From assembly GCF_050948175.1 (NCBI RefSeq), contig NW_027490123.1, forward strand, positions 682,001 through 746,000: a stretch of DNA of 64,000 nucleotides, read 5' to 3'. Below the pieces are notes generated by a model. It saw only the letters and a list, made by a program, of their open reading frames with translations. It was not told the DNA's origin and did no database searches. The DNA is from Xylocopa sonorina. Taxonomy: Eukaryota; Arthropoda; Insecta; Hymenoptera; Apidae. Position numbers and translations under genes: made by a program. Position 1 is the stretch's first letter; every line of letters starts with the position of its first letter. Positions 49,161 through 58,532 of the stretch are shown here, in pieces.

Positions 49161-51513
49161 GTAAACAGCGATCATAACGCCATAGATATCGGGCTAAGAG
49201 TGCCGAGAGCCGAAGCGGCGGGACGGGGCGAAGCGAGCACTCGGTTCGACACTCGTCGGGCCGATTGGGAGCTCTTCTCCGAATGCCTGGCCGATCAATC
49301 TAGAAGAAACCGCTCGCCATGAAAAACTACGAAAGTATCGCACTTCTTTGCGAGAATATAGTAGGAAGGTGAAGCGGACGAAACTCGAAAGCTGGCAGCG
49401 ATTCGTAACGTCGATCGGGAACTCGGGGCCCTGGAGTATCGTATATAAACTCCAGGCGAACAAACTTCGAGTCGAGAGAGTACTCAGTACCCTCCGGCGT
49501 GGTAGTGAAACAACGCATGATAGCCGCGAAACCGCCAGCTTGCTCCTGAGGGCCCACATTCCAGACGACCGGGAAGTAGAAGACACGCCGGCGCAGCGTG
49601 AAATCAGGGAGGGTGCACGCATCGCACCCGACACTCCCGACGCCGCTCCCTTCACGGAAGCGGAAGTCGCGAGTGCAGTTAGGACATTCAATAATAAAAA
49701 GGCACCAGGACCCGACCACATCGAGGTCGGCGTGCTAAAGGCCACTGTTAGAGTCATCCCCGGTGAAATTACACGACTTCTCAACGGATGCCTTCGATGG
49801 GGCGTCTTTCCCTCCTCCTGGAAAGAGGGCTCCCTTCGAGTTCTCCTGAAGGGTGAAGAGAACGACGAGAAGGATCCAAAATTCTACCGCCTGATTTGCC
49901 TCCTCCCGGTTATAGGGAAACTTTACGAAAATCTTCTCAAGAAGCGTTTATACCAGACGTTGTTGGCTCCCGGGGGGATCTCCGATCGGCAGTACGGGTT
50001 CACGCCCGGGAAGTCGACGGAGGACGCGGTCGTGGAGCTGCGCCGCATGGTCGATGCCTTTGAGCATCGACATGTCGTGGCGTTGCTCTTCAACATCTCT
50101 GGAGCTTTCGACAACGTCTGGTAGCCACTAGTCTTAGAATCTCTAAAGAAACGCAACTGCCCTCGGAACGTTTTCGGGGTGATGTCAAATTACTTCGACG
50201 GCCGACGGGTCAGCATCGCCATAGGTTCCGAACGGGTTTCGAAGCAGGCGACGAGGGGGTGCCCACAAGGCTCCGCACTCGGCCCTGCTTGCTGGAACCT
50301 TATGTTCGACGATCTCCTGCGGTCACTCGAGACCATAGTTGAGAATAGGTTTGTCGCCTACGCGGACGATCTCATCGTTCTCGTGGGCGGAAATAGTAGA
50401 CGAGAAATTGAGAATCAAGGCCAACAAGTCGTTGAACAGATTCTCCAATGGTATAGCTCGGCTAAGCTCGAAATCTCGGCAACAAAGACTGAGGCAATCG
50501 TACTCAGGAGTGGCTGGATCGAGAGGCCAATATTAGGTCGAAGAGGAGGTGCCCGACCCGTTCCAAAACGCAAGGCCGTTCGGTCTTCCAAGACCGACCT
50601 TGCCGGTAGACCGCCGACCATTCGAATAGGCGATAAAAATATAAAATTTAAACCCGCGGTACGATATCTTGGCGTATACTTAGATGCAGGAATGGGCGTA
50701 AGAACCCACTGTAAATACCTAAGCGACAAGGTCGAGTCGCTATTCGCGAAAATGAGTAGGCTGGCGAGGTGTTCGTGGGGGCTCCGCTTCGGCTCGCTCT
50801 CCGGCATTTACAAGGGAGTGTTCATCCCCATGGTGGCATATGCTTCCGCGGGATGGGCCGACCTGTGTACGGAGAGGGAGTTGAGTGTGCTAAGGTCCGC
50901 GCAGCGTCGCGCTCTGATCGCAGTTACCGGCGCTTATCGCCGGATATCGTGGGAGGGTGCGTGCGTGGTGGCCGGCGCGGCCCCCATCGACATCGTCGTC
51001 CAGCAGCATAGGGCCCTCTACAATCTTCGTAGAGGGAAAAACGCCAAGATCGGGGACACCGTCATTCAAAGCGGACTGGATGACGGTGTCAAAAGAGTAA
51101 AGGAAGAGGCGACGAACATGTGGCAAACTTAGTGGGTGAATTCCCACAAGGGCCGCACAACGTTCGCCTTCTTTCAAGACGTCCGGGAGAGGTTGGCCGC
51201 TGGCTGGCTGAAGCCGAATCATAACACCACGCAGGTATTGTCGGGGCACGGCAATTTTATGGCTCGCCTCTCGGCGTACACCGTTGTCGATGACCCGACA
51301 TGTATCTGTGGTGGCGCGGTGGACACAGTCGACTATTTCCTCCTGGAATGTCCGATTTTCGATCCGCAGAGGGAATCTCTGCATTCTTTTGTCCCGGGGG
51401 ATAAGTGGAATTTGCCGGAAGCGGCACCATATTTGGTGTCGTTGCCAGAGGCCTCCTCCGCGCTCGCCGACTTCTGCCAGGACTCGTTCTGGCTGAAGAG
51501 GTTCTTGGAGTAG
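49161..51513 (+). pseudogene. Reverse transcriptase and C-terminal finger of the plus-strand R1-clade ORF2
   Basis: Frame runs 49,348-51,513 with two in-frame TAG codons: 50,122-50,124 (after DNVW, where a second Trp is expected) and 51,130-51,132. Motifs in order: KKAPGPDHIE, FYRLICLLPVIGK, QYGFTPGKSTEDAV, motif A, RGCPQGSALGPACWN (motif B), FVAYADDLIVL (motif C, 50,359-50,370), VRYLGVYLD, VLSGHGNFMARL and a finger reading CICGGAVDTVDYFLLEC. In motif A the first catalytic Asp is Asn (codon AAC at 50,092-50,094), so the enzyme would be inactive even with stops ignored. The finger is short of the usual CCHC pattern, with Tyr where His is expected. About 190 bp upstream, joining to the endonuclease, contain the frameshift. 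Confidence 0.88.
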
Positions 51514-51720
51514 GCTTACTCCATCATAGATGTAAATAAAAATCGGAGACCGTACCTCCGTAACCCCCTCCCCCCCCCCCCCCCCCACCAAACTTGGAAA
51601 CCGTTCACCCTGGCGTTGTCGGAGCGCCAGGGCAAGGCGGAGCGGCGCTGTAACCTTCGCAGTCAACCGTCCCTGTCGAGCGCTTTCCTTCCCTCGCGAC
51701 ATTAAATTCGTTCATCAGGT
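51514..51720 (+). other. Probable 3' non-coding region of the plus-strand element, with a poly-C run
   Basis: After the RT stop comes about 200 bp without coding character, including a C17 run (51,570-51,586) preceded by cccct. The element's end is not marked by poly(A); the next fragment reads the other way and begins at about 51,720. Confidence 0.45.
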
Positions 51721-52130
51721 AGGGAATTAGACAGGGTCAGGGTGTGCGTGCACGCGAGCACGCAGTGAGTCCGCCTCCCCGAGGTCCCCACAGATGCCCC
51801 GGCGGCCGATCGAGACCATGGTTTCGATCGAGCACAGGGGTAACTGAAGGGCTCACACCGCGGCACTGCTGGGTTTTTCCTCCCCCGATCCAGAGGACGG
51901 GTATTCGTTGACAAGTGGATGGGAAGCATATTAGCGTATGCACTTGTGGCATGGTAGCAGGCTCGCGCCCCCTCCCGGGGCCGGGTTCAGAATACTCCAG
52001 CCGGAGACCCAGTCCAGCCGCCCAGTCCAACACCGAGTAACCCCTCTGGTCCGTCCTCGGGGAGTGCCACGCAGATGCGTGAGCATTGAAGTCCCCTTTC
52101 GAGGACTATACTTCCTCACCATTTAATTTT
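51721..52130 (-). mobile_element. Reverse-oriented fragment related to the 526-bp insertion at 11,243
   Basis: Read on the minus strand, about 150 bp (51,905 to 51,735) share ordered blocks with 11,350-11,500: ggaaaaa-ccag, gtgccgcgg, ccttcag, ttcggggaggcg-type and cgcgtgcacgc. The remainder (51,906-52,130) is GC-rich and ends near the gaagtatagtcctcg stretch, with no matching counterpart noticed. No convincing coding frame. Likely a copy of the same unnamed dispersed family, or the non-coding end of a non-LTR element. Confidence 0.55.
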
Positions 52131-52445
52131 CCATTCCTGATGCAAATGGCAGGCATTTACTTTACTAATTCATCGTACTTACTTCATTCATGAAAAAATA
52201 CTTACAAAATACATCATCTTTCGACTGCATCAACTGAGATTGACTATTGTAACAGTAATTTCTCTCTAGATACTCTAATGTTTTGTTTTACAAAGCGAAA
52301 AAAACAACTAATATAGTGTCTGGCATGGTAGCACTATTTTTTTTTCCTTTTTTTCTAGACGTGCTACTCGACAATTTTACAAGTGCATGAGTTTGTACAC
52401 TTCGTACTAAAGCTCTTCTTTTTTTTAATTCGTTAAAATATATAC
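52131..52445. other. AT-rich stretch without a gene
   Basis: About 310 bp of AT-rich sequence marking the change from the GC-rich elements to the AT-rich half of the window. No repeat, motif or open frame stands out. Confidence 0.6.
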
Positions 52446-52642
52446 GACGGCTGTAACCGTCATTTGTGGATACATCCCCAAGTATCGGACGGCTATAGAC
52501 GTCATTCATTCATCTGTAGTTAAGTATTCATGACGTCTATAACCGTCATTTGTGTAATACACATCATTGAGGGTCGGACGGCTATAACCGTCATTTGCGT
52601 ACGCTTATCGCCAAGAATCTGACAGCTATAGACGTCATTTAC
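52446..52642. repeat. Five tandem units of 42-45 bp, each with an inverted repeat
   Basis: Units start at 52,446, 52,488, 52,532, 52,577 and 52,621. Each has a dyad of the form gacgg-ctataa-ccgtc or its compensating variant gacgt-ctataa-ccgtc, followed by atttg or attc. Spacings are 42, 44, 45 and 44 bp. The hairpin arms vary but remain partly complementary. Confidence 0.8.
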
Positions 52643-52660
52643 GTCAAATTTTAAAAAAAT

Positions 52661-52678
52661 AACCTAACCTAACCTAAT
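52661..52678 (-). repeat. Telomere-type tract, (CCTAA)3
   Basis: aacctaacctaacctaat, the complement of the insect TTAGG telomere repeat. It is preceded by tttaaaaaaat and followed by ctctc; nearly the same arrangement recurs at 52,784. Confidence 0.8.
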
Positions 52679-52783
52679 CTCTCTTAGTAACATGGCATCT
52701 TTCGTATCATAATCCAAACTGACATCACATCATTTGAGCTCCGTCAAAGTGTTTAAAACAACATTCCACAAATTTAAAAAAAT

Positions 52784-52797
52784 AACCTAACCTAATC
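52784..52797 (-). repeat. Telomere-type tract, (CCTAA)2
   Basis: aacctaacctaatc, again preceded by aatttaaaaaaat. This is a second copy of the block around 52,650-52,680, shortened by one pentamer. Confidence 0.7.
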
Positions 52798-52849
52798 TAA
52801 TCTCTGTTCGATTATTCCCGATACTACTGTAACCTCCCTCTGATTGAAA

Positions 52850-52993
52850 CTGGAAATGACGTTATATCTTTAGCACGCCAAACGGAAGTGACGTCATTCT
52901 ACCTGGGGGACCAATTGGAAATGACGTCATTCCCATTAATTGATTGTCCACCGGAAGTGACGTCATTCCTATTTATTTTCCACCGGAAGTGGT
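52850..52993. repeat. Tandem ggaagtgacgtcatt units (CRE-type palindrome)
   Basis: Four units: ggaaatgacgttat (52,852, imperfect), cggaagtgacgtcatt (52,883), ggaaatgacgtcattcc (52,917), ccggaagtgacgtcattcc (52,951), plus a truncated ccggaagtgg (52,983) running into TTAGG repeats. The perfect palindrome TGACGTCA is at 52,889-52,896, 52,922-52,929 and 52,958-52,965. TGACGTCA is the known CREB/ATF site and CCGGAAGTG the core of ETS/GABP sites; whether they act here is unknown. Confidence 0.75.
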
Positions 52994-53010
52994 TAGGTTA
53001 GGTTAGGTTA
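52991..53010 (+). repeat. Telomere-type tract, (GGTTA)4, at the 5' edge of a retrotransposon
   Basis: Four perfect GGTTA pentamers, then directly cttcaggaattacttcagg, a short direct repeat at the start of the next element (ttacttcagg three times within about 40 bp). The position matches telomere-targeted insertion. Confidence 0.85.
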
Positions 53011-53134
53011 CTTCAGGAATTACTTCAGGGGATTACTTCAGGAATCACACCGATAGAGGGAAATAAAAATAAAAAGAAAAGGCAAGATGATGGAATGGAG
53101 AAGAAGAAGAAAACCTGCAGAATATTGACAAGAA

Positions 53135-54325
53135 ATGGAAAAGGAGAAGAAAACCTTTGCGGGAGCGGTAGCCAGAAAGAAACCGGGAAATCTAAAAAAA
53201 ATCGGAAAAAGGAACAGAAGTGAGGCAATGATAATCAAAGTGAAAGAAGGAAAATCATACGAGGAAACATATAGAGATGTACTGAAAAGAGCGAGAAAAG
53301 ATTTAGAAGAAGTGAACAAGGTGAGGAAGTCTAGAACAGGCGATATAATACTAGAATTTGATTTGATTTTAAGAAATGACCTAATTGCGACAAATCCGAA
53401 AGGAGGCTTTACATATTTTAAAAACTTTAACAAATCAAAAATTGACATAATGCTAGTAGGCGGAAGCATATATGACAAATTACGAAAAGCAGAGGTTCTG
53501 GAGACATTTTCAGCATCAGACCACCTATATGTGCTACATACTTTCCAAAATATTATCGATAAGCGTAACGAAGGATTTGTAAGCCTTGATGGAAAGAGAG
53601 CGAAGTGGGAAAACACGGATAAATGGTATGAAGAAGAAATCGGAAAACTAAATTTAAGAACGAAAAACGAAGATGTATGGATCGAAAGATACGATGAAGT
53701 AATTAATAAGGTACCACAAAGGGTATTCCCATTAAAAAAACGCTATAAAGGAAATAAAGTAGCCAAGTATTGGTGGAATGAAAATATTGCAAAGAAAATA
53801 AAAGAATCCAATAAAATAAGAAGAAAATTGGTGAGAAATAAAAGGAAAAACGAGCAAATAAATAAAGAATTGCAAGAAGCGTTAAAAATGAAGAAAAAAG
53901 AGCTCAAGAAATTAATAAAAACCAGCAAAGCTAACTGCCTTGTAAACTATATTCAAACACTTGACAACGACCCGTGGGGGAAACCCTATAAGAACGTAAT
54001 TAACAAAAGAAAAGGTAATAGCAATAATTATGGAGAAATTCAGAATGACGAGATTAAACAAATAATCAAGACACTATTTATTACTAACGATCCGGAACGA
54101 CACCCGAGAATTGAAATAAAAGACGCAAATATAATTGACGACGCTATTGAGAAATTCAGCGCGGAAGAAATTAGGAAAACTGCAAAAGAGATAAATTTTA
54201 ACAAAGCGCCCGGAGTAGACGGAATTCCACAGATGTTTACGAAATGGCTAGTTGACAGCAAAATAGATGATCTGCAAGAAATAGATAACGCAACGCTTAA
54301 AGCAAAAAAAATTCCACGAGCCTAG
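53135..54325 (+). pseudogene. Fused gag-endonuclease-RT frame (internal deletion)
   Basis: 396 codons from ATG 53,135. Residues 1-76 are gag N-terminus and central part: KTFAGAVARKK, MIIKVKEGKSYEETYRDVLKR, RKSRTGDIILEF. At about residue 77 the sequence passes without a break into the C-terminal third of an APE endonuclease: GGFTYF, SKIDIMLVG, ASDHLYVL (SDH at 128-130). The gag zinc knuckles, the ORF1/ORF2 overlap and the catalytic first part of the endonuclease are missing. The RT linker follows (AKYWWNENI, LDNDPWGKPYK) and fingers motif NKAPGVDGIP near residue 357. The TAG at 54,323-54,325 replaces an expected Trp (PRA-W-KIARLVLL); the frame continues unchanged beyond it. Confidence 0.85.
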
Positions 54326-55320
54326 AAGATCGCAAGGCTTGTACTCTTAAAGAAACGTGGCAAGGAAGGAAACAAGGCCAACGATTATAGACCGCTCTAC
54401 ATAATAGGCGGTATTAGCAAAATTTGGGAAACCATGATAAAAAATCGCATTGAGAAACAACTAGGGACAAAGGGAATACACCCTAATCAGTTCGGCTTCA
54501 GGAAATACTATTCAACAATAGATGCAGTCAAAAAAATACAAAAAGAAATAATGTTAGCAAAGAAAAAAGGACAATGGTGCGCACTAATGACCATCGACAT
54601 TAAAAACGCTTTTAACACTATCAGATGGAGAAATATATTAATCGCGTTAAGAAGTCATAAAATTAACAAAAGCTTACAGGACGCCATAAGTAGCTATTTA
54701 AGCGAAAGAAGTATAAAATATTTTAGCAACAAAGAAACGACTGAGACGAACATATATGGCGGAATACCGCAGGGGTCGATCTTAGGACCACTGATGTGGA
54801 ATCTAGCATACAACAATATCTTCAGGGAAATTAAAACTAATAATAACATAACAATAATAGGATATGCAGATGACACGGCCATAATAGTTAAACATTATAA
54901 TATAAATATAATAAAGCAACAAATAAAATTGTGTTGGAAACAAACAGAAAAATGGTTAGAAAAAAATCAATTAGATATAGCCGAACAAAAAACTGAAATC
55001 ATCATATTATCAAAGAAGAAGGGTCCAAGGGAAGTAGAATTTGAGTTAAAAGAAAATTTAAAAATCAAGAGTAGCTATAATATCAAATACTTAGGCGTCA
55101 CACTAGATACACGCATAAAATACAAGCACGTAGAAGTAGCATTAAGTGAAGCAAATAAAACAGCCATGTCGATGGCGTGGCTTCTACCGAATTTAAGAGG
55201 ACCAGGGCAACTTCCTAGAAAATTATATTATAAAGTCTGGAAGTCGATAGTGCTATATGCTGCACCAACGTGGTGTAAAGCATGCGAATACAAAGGAATT
55301 AAAAAAATTCTGAAGATCTC
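54326..55320 (+). pseudogene. Reverse transcriptase palm and thumb, AT-rich R1-clade element
   Basis: Same frame as the fused ORF upstream. KIARLVLLKK, NDYRPLYIIGGISK, QFGFRKYYSTIDA, motif A MTIDIKNAFNT with catalytic Asp, motif B YGGIPQGSILGPLMWN, motif C IGYADDTAII, motif D ...AEQKTEIIIL and IKYLGVTLD are all intact. The frame then diverges from family sequence at about 55,316-55,323, after KKILKIS, and reads a nonsense tail to 55,426. The family's expected residues (RTICAYRTISVEAA) appear in the next frame from 55,323, so a one-base indel lies there. No catalytic residue is lost; the stop at 54,323 and this frameshift are the only lesions in the RT. Confidence 0.87.
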
Positions 55321-56006
55321 AACAAAATGTACTAATTCGCACAATATGTGCATACAGGACGATTTCGGTAGAAGCTGCCAACGTAATATCAAGACAACCA
55401 CCAATAAATTTCATTATACAACGTAGAGAGAGAGTATATGAAGAAAAGGAAAAGTTAAGAAAAAAGTTAATAGCGGAAGAAATAACAAAAGAAGAAATGA
55501 AGAAAGGAATCGAAGAAAGTAAGAAGATGGCAAAAATAGAAATAACGGAAAAATGGCAGAAAGAATGGATGGAATCAAAGAAAGCAGAATGGACCAGAAT
55601 ACTGATTCCAACACTAAAAGAATGGCTCGAAAAAGAAAATATAGCAACAATAAATTATTATACAACGCAACTACTAACGGGGCATGGATGTTTCAACTCC
55701 TATAGATATAGAATAAATAAAATAAGCCACCAAAAATGTGGACACTGCGAAGCAGAAGTAGATGATCCGGAACATACAATATTCGAATGCACTGCTTGGA
55801 GCACCGAAAGAGAAGAAATGAAACGAACAGTAGCACCTAATACGGAAATAACGAAAAATAATTTGATAAAACTAACAACCGCAAACAAGAAAGCATGGGA
55901 AACGTTTAGTAAATTTGCGAAATCAGTAATGGAAGAAAAGATGAGGAAAGAAAGAGAAGAAGAGAGGCAAAATGATGAAAGGGATAGGACAAGAAGAACT
56001 GAATGA
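55321..56006 (+). pseudogene. ORF2 C-terminus with CCHC finger, AT-rich R1-clade element
   Basis: After the frameshift the frame is open from 55,323 to 56,006. It contains YRTISVEAANVIS, a highly charged Lys/Glu helix (VYEEKEKLRKKL and on), EWTRILIPTLKEWL, TQLLTGHGCFNSYRYRI and the C-X2-C-X8-H-X4-C finger (CGHCEAEVDDPEHTIFEC). It ends in a Glu/Arg/Asp-rich tail (MRKEREEERQNDERD) before the natural stop. The methionine at 55,497 is internal, not a start. Confidence 0.85.
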
Positions 56007-56425
56007 GCGAAAAGAAGTGAAGAAGTGGGATGATAATGGACACGAATATCAGCAAATTAAATAAAACAAACCATAATATATACGGCAACCAACGATGGAT
56101 GTAAAGAAAGAACGCCGAAAAGGAAACCTGAAAAGAAAAAAATTAATTAAACTCAAGCAAATCACTTAAAATAAATAAAATAATGATCAAGCAAATCACT
56201 TAAAATAAATAAAATAATGATAAATAACCGAAATAAAAAAAATAATCTAAGAATACATACCAGGCGTGGAAGCAAAATTCACCAATCCGGATGACAGGTA
56301 ATTAAAAGAAACCTAACCTAAAACAACATCAATAAATAAATAAACCTAAACAAATTAACAAATAACATAAACAATTAGGAAATAACAAATATAGCTACCT
56401 AGGTTAATTACAGGAATAAGTAGAA
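56007..56425 (+). other. 3' non-coding region with 34-bp duplication and degraded CCTAA motifs
   Basis: AT-rich, no gene. A 34-bp unit (beginning tcaagcaaatcacttaaaa) is repeated exactly at 56,153-56,186 and 56,187-56,220. Single or double cctaa motifs at about 56,310-56,350 and caggttaatt near 56,400 look like decayed telomere repeats, so the element may end before them. Confidence 0.55.
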
Positions 56426-56446
56426 GGTTAGGTTAGGTTAGGTTAG
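56426..56446 (+). repeat. Telomere-type tract, (GGTTA)4, between two retrotransposons
   Basis: Four GGTTA pentamers plus G, immediately followed by tcggccccgggacacc, which starts the next element. It is the second place in the window where an AT-rich R1-clade element begins directly after (TTAGG)n on its coding strand. Confidence 0.85.
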
Positions 56447-57470
56447 TCGGCCCCGGGACACCACAGTGAGCGGACGCGTGTGCGAGAGCTCTACTCATAT
56501 ATGTCAATGAGAGAGCAAATAGTCCGTTTGTGGTGATAAGTGGTGTATAAGTTTATTAAATGAGTGCATAAGAGTGCATTAAATTAATATTTTTCAAGCG
56601 CAGTGAGGGTAATATGGGCAGAAATAATAGTTTTAATTGTGAAACACGTGCACGTGCAAAGTACATGACAAGACGATGGATTAGACACGATGAAAGAGGC
56701 GATAAAAGGTGAAAAGGGATGATAAACTAACGTAAAATGGTGAGTTGCACGTTTTCATGCGTAATTCGATCAATTTATGATACTGGGAAAATGATAAAAG
56801 TGAGTAAAAGAGAATAATTTAGAATAATACTGTAAACACGTGGCAATGACGGAAGTGGCGGCCATATTTGGCTTGTTGGAAGAAATATTAGTTATAGGAA
56901 TTATATATACGCGGTGTGTTGCGACTTCTGATTGGCTAAGAAGGACGTATGGGTATTTGGTACCAAATTAGAACGATAGATGGCGTAATATTAGATCAAA
57001 AGAATGTCTAGTTTTGACGGAAGCCATGCTAGTTGTAAGACGCGTACACATGTGGTGTGTTGTGGCCTCTGATTGGCTAAGAAGGTTTGGCATGAATCTG
57101 ATACCAAATGAGAACAATAGAGGGCGAAACATGTTGTGTGAAATCATAAGATTTACATACAGTGGCCGTGTTGAGGTCTCTGATTGGCTAGTAAGGATCT
57201 ATAGGAAATTAGCGTCAAATATGAACCACAGAGGGCGCAATACTATCAAGAGGGTGAAACTGTATTAGGAACATATGTGAACTATGTGAGGGAACTTTGT
57301 GCGCGAAAATTTAAAGATGTAAAATGCACTCAGATTATAATAAGGATATTAGAGAGCGGGACTTAGAAAAATTTATATCTGTTAGGGAACAAGAGTGGAG
57401 GGACCGACTACACTTTGAAAGGGTCGGAGTATGGGGGAGGGGGGAAGCCCGGGGGGGGGGGGGGACGATT
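56447..57470 (+). other. 5' non-coding region of the double-gag element
   Basis: No gene seen. Begins GC-rich directly after TTAGG repeats, then becomes AT-rich. It contains three diverged repeats with gattggcta (listed separately), a TATA-like ttatatata at 56,901, and a G14 run (57,451-57,464). A small open frame at 57,014-57,268 is just a read through the repeats. Confidence 0.5.
56900..57250 (+). promoter_or_regulatory. Three repeats with inverted CCAAT box (gattggcta)
   Basis: ctctgattggctaagaagg or a close variant occurs with attgg at 56,931, 57,072 and 57,183. Each is preceded by a g-g-gtgttg-g stretch and followed 40-50 bp later by gaac-atagagggcg or a variant. ATTGG is the reverse complement of the CCAAT box bound by NF-Y. 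Position upstream of ORF1 and the nearby TATA-like box suggest an internal promoter; function is inferred. Confidence 0.5.
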
Positions 57471-58368
57471 CCATGACAGGAAGTGACCTTATCAACTGTA
57501 GGTAATGCTAGTTATCGACGGTAGGGATATGGTAATGCAGGAAGTTATCGACTAAAGGAAGAAGTGAAGATGTGACAATGTGGAAAATTACAAGTTACCG
57601 ACAGTAGTCATGAGATGATACCGACTGTAGTTGGATAAAGTGGATATGATGGTAGCAAAGGTTACAAATGTTTATTATAGCATTTATAAATAGCATATAT
57701 TTGATAAAAGAAGATATATAAAATAATAATAGGAACATATTTAATATAATTAACATCAGAGAGTATAAATAATATACAAATAACATAAATATAAATAATA
57801 TACATAATAAAGATAAATATAAATAATATACAAATAATATATAAACACATAAATAAAAAGATGAAATTAGATAAAATAAAACATATGTATAAGGTATAAC
57901 TTAATATTAAATAAAAATTAGACAAAATAAAACAATAGGAATTAGATAAGATAGGTAAATAGAGTAAAAATAATTAAATAATAATAATATAGGATACAAG
58001 ACATAAAATATAGATAGAATAAAAATATTATACCTTGTGTAAAATGAATAAGTCTAGATAATAAAATAGATAAAATAATATGAAATGAACAAGATATGAT
58101 AATAAAATAATATAAAATAATAAAATAATAACAATATCGGCAAAATAATAAATAATTATACGACAATAGAATAAAATAAAATAAAATAGAATATTATGGA
58201 AAAAACACGTCTTACGTGATGTAATGAAGAGCAACAGATAGAAAATAATATAATAATATGAAATGAAATAAATAGGAACTAAAATATACTAATAAATATA
58301 TATTAGGAGGAATCAAATGTTGCTAAAACTAGAAAACACGGACGGATCTAAATGTTGACGACCTAGCT
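57471..58368. other. Degenerate repeats then AT-rich low-complexity tract
   Basis: 57,480-57,650 holds three or four loose copies of a gttatcgacggtag-type unit. About 57,660-58,320 is extremely AT-rich (mixtures of ataa, aataatat, aaataaaa) with no coding potential; open frames there reflect composition only. Confidence 0.7.
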
Positions 58369-58532
58369 ATGAAGCTGGATTACGAAAGAAAAACTAAAAC
58401 AATCATGACAGACACAAGTAAAAGTAAAAAATTTACGGTGCAGGGGGCGTCGGATCCCCCAGTACCGGTCCGAATGAGGGTGGTCAAGCGGGCCTCTTCG
58501 GATCGTCATCCGGTTACCGTGCGACCCCTGAA

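Larger units (their letters stand above)
48003..51720 (+). mobile_element. R1-clade non-LTR retrotransposon, degenerate, without recognisable gag
   Basis: Plus-strand element with an almost complete APE endonuclease followed by RT, a C-terminal finger and a 3' non-coding region. The space upstream has no gag motif or zinc knuckle, so ORF1 has been lost or is unrecognisable. Both ends are approximate; no target duplication or poly(A) was found. Lesions are nonsense codons at 49,158-49,160, 50,122-50,124 and 51,130-51,132, a frameshift between 49,160 and 49,348, and loss of the motif A catalytic Asp. Confidence 0.85.
53011..56425 (+). mobile_element. AT-rich R1-clade retrotransposon, internally deleted, between TTAGG tracts
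   Basis: Coding strand follows (GGTTA)4 and the element's far end is followed by another TTAGG tract at 56,426. Contents: a short 5' region with ttacttcagg repeats, a gag-endonuclease-RT frame (53,135-56,006), and a 3' region of about 400 bp with a 34-bp duplication and scattered cctaa. The RT belongs to the R1 clade, which includes the telomere-specific TRAS and SART families of silkworm. One TAG, one frameshift and one large internal deletion make it defective. Poly(A) is not clear at the 3' end. Confidence 0.8.

Noticed and set aside
57660..58320. Possible AT-rich replication origin or matrix-attachment region
   Set aside because: Only base composition supports it; no specific motif or dyad was found.
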